Source: Pseudomonas sp. MWU15-20650 (lineage in GTDB: Bacteria > Pseudomonadota > Gammaproteobacteria > Pseudomonadales > Pseudomonadaceae). Taken from it: DNA of 64,000 nucleotides. Shown here piece after piece: positions 1-7,966 of this stretch. Numbering within the stretch: the first letter of the stretch is position 1; the number at the start of each line of letters is the position of its first letter. Location: the NCBI RefSeq assembly GCF_023242475.1, contig NZ_JALJFG010000010.1:62001-126000 (forward strand). The letters run 5' to 3'. The position numbers and the translations under genes are program-made. The notes under the pieces were generated by a model. It searched no databases and was not told where the DNA came from. It was given only the letters and a program-made list of their open reading frames with translations.

Positions 1-495
1 GTCGAGTCGGCTGAAGAGCTGACCTCCCTGGCCGTTGCCAAGTTGCTCAAGGCCGTTGTCGACAAGGAACAGCCACAGCTGGTGATCCTTGGCAAACAAG
101 CCATCGACAGCGACAACAACCAGACTGGCCAGATGCTGGCTGCACTGACCGGTTACGGCCAGGGCACCTTCGCTTCGAAAGTCGAAGTGAGCGGCGACAA
201 GGTTGCCGTGACCCGCGAAATCGACGGCGGCGCGCAAACAGTTTCCCTGAAACTGCCAGCCATCGTGACCACCGACCTGCGTTTGAACGAGCCGCGTTAT
301 GCGTCCCTGCCAAACATCATGAAAGCCAAGAAGAAGCCTCTCGAAGTGCTGACTCCAGATGCTTTGGGCGTTTCCACCGCCTCCACCAACAAGACCGTCA
401 AAGTCGAAGCGCCGGCTGCACGCAGCGCGGGCATCAAGGTCAAGTCGGTGGCTGAACTGGTCGAGAAACTGAAAAACGAAGCGAAGGTAATCTAA
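1..495 (+). CDS. etfB: Electron transfer flavoprotein beta subunit (5' truncated)
   Basis: The reading frame is open from base 1 to a TAA at 493-495, so the window cuts off the N-terminal part; about 164 of roughly 250 residues remain. The visible part has the C-terminal half of EtfB, including the conserved region around [20 protein letters not shown] and the recognition-loop stretch [12 protein letters not shown]. EtfB pairs with EtfA, carries AMP, and passes electrons from acyl-CoA and other flavin dehydrogenases to ETF-ubiquinone oxidoreductase. etfA starts two bases after the stop, so the two subunits are translationally linked. No TAA/TGA/TAG interrupts the visible part. Identification is firm from this pairing and the conserved C-terminus. 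Confidence 0.95.
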   Translation, partial: VESAEELTSLAVAKLLKAVVDKEQPQLVILGKQAIDSDNNQTGQMLAALTGYGQGTFASKVEVSGDKVAVTREIDGGAQTVSLKLPAIVTTDLRLNEPRYASLPNIMKAKKKPLEVLTPDALGVSTASTNKTVKVEAPAARSAGIKVKSVAELVEKLKNEAKVI

Positions 496-497
496 AA

Positions 498-1427
498 ATG
501 ACTATCTTGGTAATCGCTGAACACGACAACAAGGTGCTGGCCCCGGCCACCCTGAACACCGTGGCCGCTGCTGCAAAAATCGGTGGTGACATTCACGTGC
601 TGGTAGCAGGCCAGGGCGCTGGCGCCGTGGTTGAAGCCGCTGCGAAAATCGCTGGCGTGAGCAAAGTCCTGAACGCTGACAATGCCGCCTACGCGCATCA
701 GTTGCCGGAAAACGTTGCCCCGCTGGTTGCAGAGCTGGGCAAGGGCTACAGCCACATCCTGGCGGCTGCTACCTCCAACGGCAAAAACATCCTGCCACGC
801 GTTGCCGCGCAGCTGGACGTTGACCAGATCTCCGAGATCATCTCGGTTGAAAGCGCTGACACCTTCAAGCGCCCGATCTACGCCGGTAACGCCATTGCGA
901 CCGTGCAGTCCAACGCTTCGGTCAAAGTCATCACCGTACGTGCGACCGGTTTCGACCCGGTTGCCGCCGAAGGTGGTTCGGCTGCCGTTGAAGCTGTCTC
1001 CGCTGCCCACGACGCTGGCACTTCCAGCTTTGTTGGCGAAGAGCTGGCCAAGTCGGACCGCCCTGAACTGACCGCTGCCAAGATCGTCGTCTCCGGCGGG
1101 CGTGGCATGCAGAACGGTGACAACTTCAAGCACCTGTACGCCCTGGCCGACAAGCTGGGCGCGGCGGTCGGCGCTTCCCGCGCGGCCGTTGACGCAGGTT
1201 TCGTACCTAACGATATGCAGGTCGGCCAGACCGGCAAGATCGTTGCGCCACAGCTGTACATCGCCGTGGGTATCTCCGGCGCGATCCAGCATTTGGCCGG
1301 TATGAAAGACTCCAAGGTGATCGTTGCGATCAACAAGGACGAAGAAGCCCCCATCTTCCAGGTCGCCGATTATGGCCTGGTGGCGGACTTGTTCGAAGCC
1401 GTACCAGAGCTTTCGAAGCTGGTCTAA
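498..1427 (+). CDS. etfA: Electron transfer flavoprotein alpha subunit
   Basis: A 309-residue protein, normal length for EtfA. The N-terminal half (about 1-185) is the adenine-nucleotide-alpha-hydrolase-like fold. The C-terminal half carries the FAD-binding signature: VSGGRGM near residue 198, [20 protein letters not shown], and [20 protein letters not shown]. It forms the soluble heterodimer with EtfB and carries the FAD that shuttles electrons from fatty-acid and amino-acid dehydrogenases to the respiratory quinone pool. The ATG lies two bases after the etfB stop, and the operon ends at a strong intrinsic terminator 23 bases downstream. Nothing in the protein departs from the family. Confidence 0.97.
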   Translation: MTILVIAEHDNKVLAPATLNTVAAAAKIGGDIHVLVAGQGAGAVVEAAAKIAGVSKVLNADNAAYAHQLPENVAPLVAELGKGYSHILAAATSNGKNILPRVAAQLDVDQISEIISVESADTFKRPIYAGNAIATVQSNASVKVITVRATGFDPVAAEGGSAAVEAVSAAHDAGTSSFVGEELAKSDRPELTAAKIVVSGGRGMQNGDNFKHLYALADKLGAAVGASRAAVDAGFVPNDMQVGQTGKIVAPQLYIAVGISGAIQHLAGMKDSKVIVAINKDEEAPIFQVADYGLVADLFEAVPELSKLV

Positions 1428-1449
1428 TCCAGCCGCTTCACTTATAAAG

Positions 1450-1477
1450 AGCCCGGTCTTTTGACCGGGCTTTTTTT
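1450..1477 (+). terminator. Intrinsic terminator of etfBA
   Basis: A perfect 9-bp inverted repeat (AGCCCGGTC / GACCGGGCT) with a TTTT loop is followed directly by a run of T. It sits 23 bases after the etfA stop, as expected for a Rho-independent terminator. Confidence 0.93.
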
Positions 1478-1511
1478 GGCCTGGGCTTTTTTGAACATCG
1501 GAGAAACCGCC

Positions 1512-2327
1512 ATGGAACTGCGCCCCTGGGCCGTACTGCTGGGCTTCACGCTGCTGCCGAGCCTGTCGTGGGCCGCCGGCAAATGTGAGCACCTGGTGAT
1601 CACCGGCAGCCCGGACGCACCGCCGTTGTTATGGCGCGACCCACAAGACCCGACGCACCTGATCGGCGCCACTGCCGACGTGCTGCAGCAGGTCGGCAAG
1701 GACCTCGGGCTCAAAGTCGACCTGCTCTACGGCGGTAAACGTTCCCTGGCCCTGGATGAAGTGCGCAGCGGGCGCATGGACATCCTCGCCGACGCGCCGT
1801 TGAACCTTGGTGAGCTGGAAAACTTCGACTACATCCACCCGGCGTTGGTGCAGATCGACTACCTGGTCTGGACCCGCAAGGACTCACCCCTGGTCTACAC
1901 CACCGCCGCCGACTTGCACGGGCACAAAGGCGCGGTGTCGGAGCGCGCCCGTTTGAGCGCTACGTTCGAAGCCTTCGCCGGTCAGCAGCTCACCCTGCAA
2001 CGCCTGCCCAACTTGACCCCTGCCTTCCAGAAACTGTTACTGGGTGAAGTGGACTACGTATTGGCCGGGCGTTATTCCGGCATGGCCATGGCCCAGACCT
2101 TGGGCATGAGTAACGACCTTGTTGCCCGTGATATGCCGATTGACCAGCCCGGGCTGTACCTGGCGGTTTCCCACAACTCTGCCTGCAATGATCCGTGGCT
2201 GCGCGGACAGCTGGCGAAAAAGATGACAGAATTGCCCGCTTCCGGTGTGGCGCAAACTGCGCTGCAGCGCAATCTGGAGCGCTGGAAAGCGCAATTGCAA
2301 CAACCCGTCGGCACCCCAACAAAGTAG
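1512..2327 (+). CDS. Periplasmic substrate-binding protein, family 3 type
   Basis: The 271-residue product begins with a signal peptide (MELRPWAVLLGFTLLPSLSWAA, cleavage likely after the AA near residue 22). It then has a bilobal solute-binding fold of the amino-acid/transporter-substrate-binding type (GATADVLQQVGKDLGLKVDL, SGRMDILADAP, LLLGEVDYVLAGRYSG). ATG 1512 is chosen because GGAGA lies 9 bases upstream and it gives a clean signal peptide; the frame stays open further upstream, but that would run through the etfA terminator. No ABC permease or ATPase adjoins it. It is followed closely by two lipoprotein genes on the same strand, so it may be an orphan binding protein or envelope sensor. 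The ligand cannot be read from the sequence. Confidence 0.8.
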   Translation: MELRPWAVLLGFTLLPSLSWAAGKCEHLVITGSPDAPPLLWRDPQDPTHLIGATADVLQQVGKDLGLKVDLLYGGKRSLALDEVRSGRMDILADAPLNLGELENFDYIHPALVQIDYLVWTRKDSPLVYTTAADLHGHKGAVSERARLSATFEAFAGQQLTLQRLPNLTPAFQKLLLGEVDYVLAGRYSGMAMAQTLGMSNDLVARDMPIDQPGLYLAVSHNSACNDPWLRGQLAKKMTELPASGVAQTALQRNLERWKAQLQQPVGTPTK

Positions 2328-2336
2328 GGATTTACA

Positions 2337-2699
2337 GTGATTTTTCGACCTCTTTTAGCGGCCCTCGCCGTTGTCGCTCTGGCGGGATGTGCAGCCGATC
2401 CTGCGCCGAATGAACAAATGCGCCTGACCCAACAAGCCTTGGTGCAAGCCAGTGCGGTCGGCGTCAACACCGACGAATCGCCCGAGCTGAAACTGGCTGA
2501 AGACAAGTTCGCCAAGGCCAAGGCCGACATGGCCGGCCAGTCCTACAAGAACGCGCGCATGCTGGCCGAACAGGCTGAGTTGGATGCGCGTTTTGCCGAG
2601 GCGCAAGTGCTGACCCACAAGAGCCAGGAACAACTGAACGTACTCAACACCCGCATCACCCGCCTGCGCAAGCAATTGCAGTTGGGAGAAGCGCAATGA
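2337..2699 (+). CDS. DUF4398-type lipoprotein
   Basis: 120 residues, GTG start nine bases after the preceding stop, with TAGGGA as ribosome site. The N-terminus is a lipoprotein signal (MIFRPLLAALAVVALAGC; lipobox LAGC with Cys18), so the mature protein should be lipid-anchored in the envelope. The rest is an Ala/Leu/Glu-rich helical segment (AEDKFAKAKADMAGQSYKNA, RLRKQLQ at the end) typical of DUF4398 proteins, probably coiled coil. Its stop overlaps the start of the next gene (ATGA), so it is translationally coupled to the OmpA-like lipoprotein. This DUF4398-plus-OmpA pair recurs in pseudomonads as I remember it; the function is unknown and presumably lies at the envelope or peptidoglycan. 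Confidence 0.85.
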   Translation: MIFRPLLAALAVVALAGCAADPAPNEQMRLTQQALVQASAVGVNTDESPELKLAEDKFAKAKADMAGQSYKNARMLAEQAELDARFAEAQVLTHKSQEQLNVLNTRITRLRKQLQLGEAQ

Positions 2700-3508
2700 G
2701 CCCGATGATCCGTGGTTTGAGTTGTGTATTGCTGCTGGGCAGCGCAGCCCTGGGCGGTTGCGCCAGCCAGCCCAGCAGCGAGCAGGCATTGCAGCTGGCC
2801 GGCAGTGACTTCCAGAAGGTCAAGGAAGACGCCAACGTGCTGCGTTTTGCCCCCAAGGACGTGATCCGCGCCGGAGAGTCCCTGGCCCGTGCCGATCGCT
2901 TGTCCAGCTACTGGGGCAGTGGCCCCGACGTTGTGCATTACGCCTACCTGAGCCAGCGCTACAGTGCGATTGCCCGCGAACACACCGAGCAAGGGCTCAA
3001 CGCAGAGCGCGGTACCCAACTCGAGTTGGAGCGCCAGCGGCTGCAATTGGCCCTGCGTGAAAACAAGCTGGCCAGCGTGCAGCAGCAGGGCAAGTGGGTC
3101 GAAGCACAAATCGCCAGCCTGACCACCCAGACCGACCGCGGCCTGGTGATGACCTTGGGCGATATGCTGTTCGACACCGGGGTTGCCGAGCTGGAAAACT
3201 CCGCTAACCGCACTGTGCTGAAAATCGTACAGTTCCTGCAACTGAACCCCGGGCGCGTGGTGCGCATCGAGGGCTACACCGACAACACCGGTGGCGAGCA
3301 GGAAAACCTCAAACTGTCCCGCGACCGCGCGCAATCGGTGGCTGACGTGCTGATTGACCTGGGCATCGACGAGAAACGTATCCAGGTCGAAGGTTACGGC
3401 GACCAGTACCCGGTGGAAGCCAACGCCTCCGAGCGTGGCCGCGCACAGAACCGCCGCGTGGAGATTGTGTTCTCCGATCAGAAGGGCCAACTGGGCGCTG
3501 CCCGCTAA
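2696..3508 (+). CDS. OmpA-family lipoprotein
   Basis: 270 residues. The N-terminus is a lipoprotein signal (LLLGSAALGGC, Cys22). Residues about 30-150 are mainly helical. The C-terminal 120 residues form an OmpA-like peptidoglycan-binding domain: MLFDTGVAELENSANRTVLK, IEGYTDNTGGEQENLKLS, RDRAQSVADVLIDLGI, RIQVEGYGDQYPV and the closing RGRAQNRRVEIVF. Such proteins tether the outer membrane to peptidoglycan. The gene starts inside the stop of the DUF4398 gene, with GGGAGA as ribosome site, so the two are likely made together. A REP-type palindrome pair follows the stop and may stabilise the transcript end. Confidence 0.92.
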   Translation: MSPMIRGLSCVLLLGSAALGGCASQPSSEQALQLAGSDFQKVKEDANVLRFAPKDVIRAGESLARADRLSSYWGSGPDVVHYAYLSQRYSAIAREHTEQGLNAERGTQLELERQRLQLALRENKLASVQQQGKWVEAQIASLTTQTDRGLVMTLGDMLFDTGVAELENSANRTVLKIVQFLQLNPGRVVRIEGYTDNTGGEQENLKLSRDRAQSVADVLIDLGIDEKRIQVEGYGDQYPVEANASERGRAQNRRVEIVFSDQKGQLGAAR

Positions 3509-3526
3509 CGCCTGACGCAGATAAAC

Positions 3527-3617
3527 GTGTGGGAGGGAGCTTGCTCCCGATTGCGGTGAATCAGTCGCCTAATTCATGGCTGACGCACTGCTATCGGGAG
3601 CAAGCTTGCTCCCACAT
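3527..3617. repeat. REP doublet (REPIN)
   Basis: Two palindromic arms in inverted orientation: GTGTGGGAGGGAGCTTGCTC at the left and its mirror ending GAGCAAGCTTGCTCCCACAT at the right, separated by about 40 bases. The same arm sequence recurs at several other intergenic sites in this window. Confidence 0.85.
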
Positions 3618-3699
3618 TTCGTTTGGAGTACACCCGGAGCTCTGTTCAACGCCTCTACAGTTTTTTCTATCACTGTCGCGTGCGCTCGACTATTGTGGC

Positions 3700-3733
3700 A
3701 ACTGTCCCCGTACACTTCTAAACTGTGCCGGTA
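3700..3733 (+). promoter_or_regulatory. Direct-repeat operator candidate upstream of the MocR gene
   Basis: AACTGTCCCCGTA (3700-3712) and AACTGTGCCGGTA (3721-3733) are direct repeats with 11 of 13 identical bases, spaced 21 bases start to start, that is two helical turns. They end 45 bases before the ATG of a MocR-type regulator. MocR proteins typically bind direct repeats as dimers, so autoregulation is a reasonable inference. Confidence 0.5.
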
Positions 3734-3778
3734 TGTTTCACACAAAAATAAAATATCCGTGAAATCGAGTGCTGCGTC

Positions 3779-5218
3779 ATGACCAATCTGTTGCTTTACC
3801 AACGTATTGCCCAGCAACTGGCTGAGGATATCCGGCGCGGTGTCTATCAACCGGGGGAGCGCGTGCCCTCTGTGCGCAAAATGAGCTCCCAGCTCAATGT
3901 GAGCCATGCCACGGTGCTGCAGGCGTATGCCAACCTGGAAGACCAGGGGCTGATCCGGGCGCGGCCGCAATCGGGCTATTACGTGCACCAGACACCGGCA
4001 CTCACGGCGCCGACCCCGGACATCGCTCGGGTCGAGCGTCCAGGTTTGGTGACCCGCAGCAGTATCATTCAACAAGTGCTGGTCGAGTCGCGCCGTGAAG
4101 GTGTGTTCCCCTTGGGCGCGGCGGTGCCGAGTGTCGACTACCTGCCGGTACGGGCGCTGCACCAGCAACTGGCCAAGGTTACGCGGTTCCAGAGCCCACG
4201 GGCGTTCAGCTACATGTTCAGCCCGGGCTTTGAACCCCTGCGCCGCCAGGTGGCAATCCGCATGCGCGATGCCGGGGTCGTGGTTGACCCCTCCGAAGTG
4301 GTGATCACCCACGGCTGTGTCGATGCCTTGCAGATGTCGTTGCGCGTGCTCACACGCCCGGGCGACCTGATTGCCGCCGAATCACCGACCTATTACGGCT
4401 TGCTGCAACTGGCTGATTTGCTAGGCCTCAAAGTCATCGAGATCCCCAGCGACCCAGCCACCGGCATGAGCCTGGAAGCCCTGCAACTGGCCGCCAACCA
4501 ATGGTCGATCAAGGCGCTGGTGCTGACCACGCGCTTGAGCAACCCGTTGGGCGGCACCATGCCCGAGGAGCGGCAGAAACAGTTGCTGCGCCTGGCCTCG
4601 GATTTCGATATCCAGATCGTCGAGGATGATATCTACGGCGAACTGATGTTCGAGCTCGGCCGCACCAAGGCCCTGAAAGCCTATGACCGTCTCGACCGGG
4701 TCATCTATTGCTCCAGCTTTTCCAAGACCTTGTCTCCCGGCGTGCGTATCGGCTGGATGATCGCCGGCAAATACCAGCAGGAAATCCAGCGCTTGCAGAT
4801 GTTCAGCACGCACTCGGCGTGCAGCGTCACGCAGATGGGCGTCGCAGCCTACCTGGAGAACGGCGGCTACGACCGTCACTTGCGCTACATCCGCCAGGAA
4901 TACCGCAAGAATCTCAGCGCGTTCCAACTGGCCGTGCAGCAGTATTTCCCCGAAGGCACGCAGATGACCCGGCCCACCGGTGGCTTCATCCTGTGGGTCA
5001 GTTTGCCGGGGCGGGTCAATACCCAGGAACTGCACGTGCGCGCCCTGCAACAAGGCATCAGTATTGCGCCGGGGCTGATCTTCAGTAATACGGAACAGTT
5101 CAACCACTGCATTCGCCTTAACTGCGGTACACCGTGGAACCGCGAAGCGGAGCGGGCATTAATGACCCTGGGCATGCTTGCCAACCAGTTATGCCAGGAA
5201 ACAGCGGCAGGTTTTTGA
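3779..5218 (+). CDS. MocR-type transcriptional regulator (GntR wHTH + aminotransferase-like)
   Basis: 479 residues, the usual length for MocR regulators. Residues 1-75 form a GntR winged helix (YQRIAQQLAEDIRRGVYQPG, RVPSVRKMSSQLNVSHATVL, GLIRARPQSGYYV). Residues about 110-470 form a fold-type-I aminotransferase-like domain; the PLP-lysine motif SSFSKTLSPGVRIGW places the lysine at position 316. Such proteins use PLP or a PLP-amine adduct as effector and are rarely active transaminases. The gene stands alone with no metabolic partner beside it, so the target pathway is unknown. The direct repeats just upstream suggest autoregulation. It resembles the many PdxR/GabR-like paralogues of pseudomonads; no specific gene name is justified. 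Confidence 0.9.
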   Translation: MTNLLLYQRIAQQLAEDIRRGVYQPGERVPSVRKMSSQLNVSHATVLQAYANLEDQGLIRARPQSGYYVHQTPALTAPTPDIARVERPGLVTRSSIIQQVLVESRREGVFPLGAAVPSVDYLPVRALHQQLAKVTRFQSPRAFSYMFSPGFEPLRRQVAIRMRDAGVVVDPSEVVITHGCVDALQMSLRVLTRPGDLIAAESPTYYGLLQLADLLGLKVIEIPSDPATGMSLEALQLAANQWSIKALVLTTRLSNPLGGTMPEERQKQLLRLASDFDIQIVEDDIYGELMFELGRTKALKAYDRLDRVIYCSSFSKTLSPGVRIGWMIAGKYQQEIQRLQMFSTHSACSVTQMGVAAYLENGGYDRHLRYIRQEYRKNLSAFQLAVQQYFPEGTQMTRPTGGFILWVSLPGRVNTQELHVRALQQGISIAPGLIFSNTEQFNHCIRLNCGTPWNREAERALMTLGMLANQLCQETAAGF

Positions 5219-5322
5219 GGCGCCTAAAGGGGGCAAGACGGCGCGCGGGCTGAACACCGCGCTTGTCATGCCGAGCGCAACAAGCGAGCATATGGCCCTC
5301 TGCCGTTAATGCTGTTGGCGAT

Positions 5323-5811
5323 ATGATCTCTACTTTTCGCGCTACTTTGGTGATTGGCCTGTTAACCCTGTGCAATGTCAGCACCTTGCTGGCGGCGGCC
5401 CCTGTGGCTGAAAACAAGCCTGCTGCCAGTGCCCAGAAGTCGCCCGCCAAGAAGCCGGCCCCTGCGAAAAAAGCCCCGGCCACCCAGAAAAAGGCCGTAG
5501 CGACCAAGAAGCGCGCCCCGGTCGCGAGCAAGTCCAAATCGGCCCATGAAGTGGCCCAGACCAAACTGCCACCGGCAAAATTGGACCTGTCCTTGCCCCC
5601 GGAGATGGTCCGGCACTTGCAGCCAATCGGGACCATGCCCAAGCCCAAGAGCGTTCCGCTGTTGCCGCCGATGTTTGGCGAAAAGCCGTCCGACAACAGC
5701 GCATTCCAAATCAACGGCCGCTTGCTCAGCAATGAGATGAAGCTGCAACTGCGTAACGAAGAACGGCGTGAAGTCGAAGGGGCTGCGCTGGATTTCGAAT
5801 TCAAGCAATAA
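5323..5811 (+). CDS. Secreted Lys/Ala/Pro-rich hypothetical protein
   Basis: 162 residues from ATG 5323, chosen because it gives a clean signal peptide (MISTFRATLVIGLLTLCNVS then TLLAAA). A TTG 60 bases upstream would prepend unlikely residues. Residues about 25-85 are a low-complexity basic stretch made of repeated KKPAPAKKAPATQKK-like units, similar in composition to histone-H1-like or TonB-linker segments. The C-terminal half is ordered in composition and contains LDLSLPPEMVRHLQPIG, PKPKSVPLLPPMFGEK and LRNEERREVEGAALDFEFKQ. I do not recognise the family beyond a conserved Pseudomonas hypothetical; a cell-envelope or nucleic-acid-binding role for the basic part is only a guess. A hairpin terminator follows. 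Confidence 0.75.
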   Translation: MISTFRATLVIGLLTLCNVSTLLAAAPVAENKPAASAQKSPAKKPAPAKKAPATQKKAVATKKRAPVASKSKSAHEVAQTKLPPAKLDLSLPPEMVRHLQPIGTMPKPKSVPLLPPMFGEKPSDNSAFQINGRLLSNEMKLQLRNEERREVEGAALDFEFKQ

Positions 5812-5839
5812 ACTTTGCCGGCGTGGGTGACGCAGGTTG

Positions 5840-5876
5840 CCGACCATCTGTCGCAGACTGGTCGGTCACTTTTGTT
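5840..5876 (+). terminator. Probable intrinsic terminator
   Basis: CCGACCA (5840-5846) pairs with TGGTCGG (5859-5865) around a 12-base loop that can pair further internally, and is followed by a T-rich stretch (TCACTTTTGTTTT). It lies 29 bases after the preceding gene's stop. Confidence 0.55.
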
Positions 5877-5973
5877 TTGTGCGAAAAACCCCTGTTACAC
5901 CATTTTAAAACGGCTGTTTAAGGGCGTACTCTAGCCCGGCCATCCACATTGAGTCGTCGAGGACCTGCTGGTC

Positions 5974-6228
5974 ATGAAATGCCGTGAAGGCTGTGGCGCT
6001 TGCTGCATCGCCCCCTCTATCAGTTCACCGCTGCCGGGAATGCCCCATGGCAAACCTGCGGGAGAACGTTGCCTGCACCTTTCGGTCGAACAGTTGTGCC
6101 AGCTGTTCGGCCAACCTGAGCGGCCGGCGGTGTGCAGTGATTTCAAGGCGGATATCGAGGTCTGCGGCAACGACCAGGCCGATGCAATCCGGTTGATCGG
6201 TTGGTGGGAGCAGATGACGGCGGCTTGA
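5974..6228 (+). CDS. YkgJ-family cysteine cluster protein
   Basis: 84 residues with the CxxGCGxCC-type signature at the N-terminus (MKCREGCGACCIAPSIS) and further cysteines at ERCLHL, LCQLF, AVCSDF and EVCGN. The spacing is that of the YkgJ/UPF0153 family, thought to bind zinc or an iron-sulfur cluster. The family is widespread and uncharacterised, with a proposed metal-handling or redox role. It stands 160 bases after the previous gene and 41 bases before the START-domain gene on the same strand, so the two could share a transcript. The length is short but complete for the compact version found in pseudomonads. Confidence 0.85.
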   Translation: MKCREGCGACCIAPSISSPLPGMPHGKPAGERCLHLSVEQLCQLFGQPERPAVCSDFKADIEVCGNDQADAIRLIGWWEQMTAA

Positions 6229-6269
6229 TGGGCTTTACTATCGGAACTTCAACAATAAGGAATACAACA

Positions 6270-6875
6270 ATGGGTTCGCTGAAACGAATGGCTGTGTTGT
6301 GCGGCTTTACGGTGTTATTTGCTGCCACTGCCCAGGCTGAAGAGTGGCAAGTTGCCAAGGACGAAGACGGTATCAAGGTATCCTTGAGCGAAATTGCCGG
6401 CTCCAAGTACAAGGCGTATCGCGGTGTGACCGTGATCAAGGCACCGGTCGCCAAGATCCAGGCCCTGCAGGAAGATGTCGCGGGTGCCTGCTCCTGGATT
6501 CATGAATGCAAATCGCAAAAGCTGCTCAAGACCGAAGGCGACAAGAGCTGGACCTACACCCAGTTCAAGGCACCGTTCCCGGTGACCGACCGCGACTCGA
6601 TCCTTGAGATCACCACCTCCAAGGCTGCCGACGGCACCGTGACACGTAAACTGCTGGAAGTGCCGACCTACCAGCCGGAAGTCAAAGGCTATGTGCGCGT
6701 GGCGCAAGTGGATGGCTACTGGAAACTGGTGCCTAAAGGCGATAACCAGACCGAAGTCACCTACCAGGTACACACCGAGCCAGGCGGCAGCGTGCCGTCT
6801 TGGCTGGCCAACAAGTTCGTGGTGGACGCTCCGTTCAATACCTTGAAAGCCTTGAAGGAACGCGCTGAAAAATAA
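6270..6875 (+). CDS. START-domain lipid-binding-like secreted protein
   Basis: 201 residues from ATG 6270, preceded by AATAAGG at the right distance. This start gives a signal peptide MGSLKRMAVLCGFTVLFAAT ending AQA; the upstream open frame would overlap the YkgJ gene and hide the signal. The mature part matches the bacterial START/polyketide-cyclase-like fold: WQVAKDEDGIKVSLSEIAGS, YRGVTVIKAPVAKIQALQED, FPVTDRDSILEITT, GGSVPSWLANKFVVDAPFNT. Such proteins are predicted to bind a hydrophobic ligand in a helix-grip pocket; in this case in the periplasm. The ligand is unknown. No partner gene suggests one. Confidence 0.88.
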   Translation: MGSLKRMAVLCGFTVLFAATAQAEEWQVAKDEDGIKVSLSEIAGSKYKAYRGVTVIKAPVAKIQALQEDVAGACSWIHECKSQKLLKTEGDKSWTYTQFKAPFPVTDRDSILEITTSKAADGTVTRKLLEVPTYQPEVKGYVRVAQVDGYWKLVPKGDNQTEVTYQVHTEPGGSVPSWLANKFVVDAPFNTLKALKERAEK

Positions 6876-6978
6876 GCGCGGTTAGTCTGGTGCCTCCTGC
6901 CTTGAGTGGAACGTTTGCCGAGCTCCCAGGGTCAAGATAGAGGTGAGCCCACACATGGGCTTTATCGAGGAGGCACTG

Positions 6979-7215
6979 ATGCAAACGTGGACAATTACCT
7001 TTGTGGATGATCACGGCGTGCAGTCCGTGGAGCAGTTCAACTGCGATCACAAGCCTAGCCTCGAAGATGCGGCGCACATGATTCGCGGTAAGCTGTTGCC
7101 GGTCGCCGCCGTACTTGACCTTAACGATCTTGAGGGCCGCAAAGACGAGCCTACGGTCAAGATCCTCAAAGAGCAGAACAGTATCCAGATCCTCAGTATC
7201 TCTCCCGCCCCCTGA
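6979..7215 (+). CDS. Small conserved hypothetical protein
   Basis: 78 residues from ATG 6979, preceded by a strong GAGGAGG site eight bases upstream, which fixes the start. The product (beginning MQTWTITFVDDHGVQSVEQF) is acidic and without signal peptide or membrane segment. It looks like a single small alpha/beta domain, with LEDAAHMIRGKLLPVAAVLDL as the helical centre and VKILKEQNSIQILSI as closing strands. I recognise it only as a protein of the kind found in other pseudomonads without function. It stands alone between the START-domain gene and rraB. Confidence 0.7.
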   Translation: MQTWTITFVDDHGVQSVEQFNCDHKPSLEDAAHMIRGKLLPVAAVLDLNDLEGRKDEPTVKILKEQNSIQILSISPAP

Positions 7216-7428
7216 ACATTTCCTGCGTACCCTCTAAAGCCCTCTGGTGGAGGTGATAGCTTCGCGCTACTCTGCAATCGAGATCAGCGAATGAATCGCT
7301 AAGGTCTGGTCTTGTCAGCTACATGCTTGTTTTCCAGCGGTGTTGTTACTGCCGTAGCACCCGCGCCAGTAGGGCGCGGGCTTCGGGAAGCACGGAAAGT
7401 CTATCCATCGGTTTGAGGAGGACGTTTC

Positions 7429-7770
7429 ATGAGCACAGCCTATCAAGAAGACATCAGCACCAACGTTCTGCGCCGCATGAAAGAAGGCGGTTTCGACTTC
7501 TCGCGTTTTCACCCCATCGAGTTCTACGCCATTTTCCCGGATGAGGAACGGGCGCGCAGGGCTGCGGGTCGATTTCGCGGGGAATCCCTGAATGCCCAGG
7601 TCAGCGCGCGCGACGATGGCGCCTGGTACCTGGAACTGAGCAAAATCATGTTCGCCACCTACGACGGCATAGGAGACTTCGAGCAAGACTTTGAGGCGGT
7701 GGTCGAGCCACTGGGCGGGATCATTGAGGGATGGGGCGTCAAGCAGGAGGTGCGTGGGTTACCCATGTAG
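7429..7770 (+). CDS. rraB: Ribonuclease E inhibitor RraB family protein
   Basis: 113 residues, close to the size of the RraB fold. It has an N-terminal helix (EDISTNVLRRMKEGGFDFSR), the strand HPIEFYAIFPDEERARRAAGRF, and the C-terminal FEQDFEAVVEPLGGIIEGWG typical of the family. RraB binds RNase E and alters the set of transcripts the degradosome cleaves. GAGGA lies ten bases before the ATG. A strong terminator follows the stop. The window also encodes RraA (near 63 kb), so both known RNase E modulators are present in this strain, though they are not linked. Confidence 0.88.
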   Translation: MSTAYQEDISTNVLRRMKEGGFDFSRFHPIEFYAIFPDEERARRAAGRFRGESLNAQVSARDDGAWYLELSKIMFATYDGIGDFEQDFEAVVEPLGGIIEGWGVKQEVRGLPM

Positions 7771-7787
7771 CATGAGCACAGCAGCGT

Positions 7788-7819
7788 ATCGGCTGACCTT
7801 TGGGTCGGCCGATTTTGTT
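7788..7819 (+). terminator. Intrinsic terminator of rraB
   Basis: ATCGGCTGACC pairs with GGTCGGCCGAT (one G-T pair) around a TTTG loop, followed by TTTGTTTG. It lies 18 bases after the rraB stop and converges with the minus-strand terminator at 7846-7872. Confidence 0.75.
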
Positions 7820-7845
7820 TGGGCCGCCTGCACGTTTTTGCAGCC

Positions 7846-7966
7846 AAAAAAAAGCCACCCGAAGAGGGTGGCGCAAAGGGAAGAACGAAGGAGATCAGTA
7901 CACGAGGTCGAACGGTACCGACTGGGCAAAGGGTCTGGCTGTAGGACATGTCCTGTCTAGCCCATG
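7846..7966 (-). ncRNA. Candidate Hfq-type small RNA
   Basis: Read on the minus strand, a stem GCCACCC/GGGTGGC with a 5-base loop (7854-7872) is followed by eight T (7846-7853), a perfect intrinsic terminator with no minus-strand gene upstream of it. About 95 bases further upstream lies GATAAT (complement of 7973-7978), a good -10 element, with TTTCAC 18 bases before it. The transcript of about 120 nt would contain UCUCCUUCG (complement of 7886-7894), complementary to a strong Shine-Dalgarno site, flanked by C/U-rich single-stranded sequence. It also contains the palindrome AGGACATGTCCT (7943-7954). It may be a known Pseudomonas sRNA (RgsA is one thought), but I cannot confirm a name. Confidence 0.6.

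Noticed and set aside
3529..3762. 77-codon open frame starting in the REP doublet
   Set aside because: It reads through both REP arms and ends in the MocR promoter region; there is no ribosome site, and the product is repeat-derived.
7941..7958. GacA-type upstream activating sequence (TGTAAG-N6-CTTACA) at the palindrome TGTAGGACATGTCCTGTC
   Set aside because: Only one half-site matches the consensus well. The palindrome falls inside the predicted RNA rather than upstream of its promoter.
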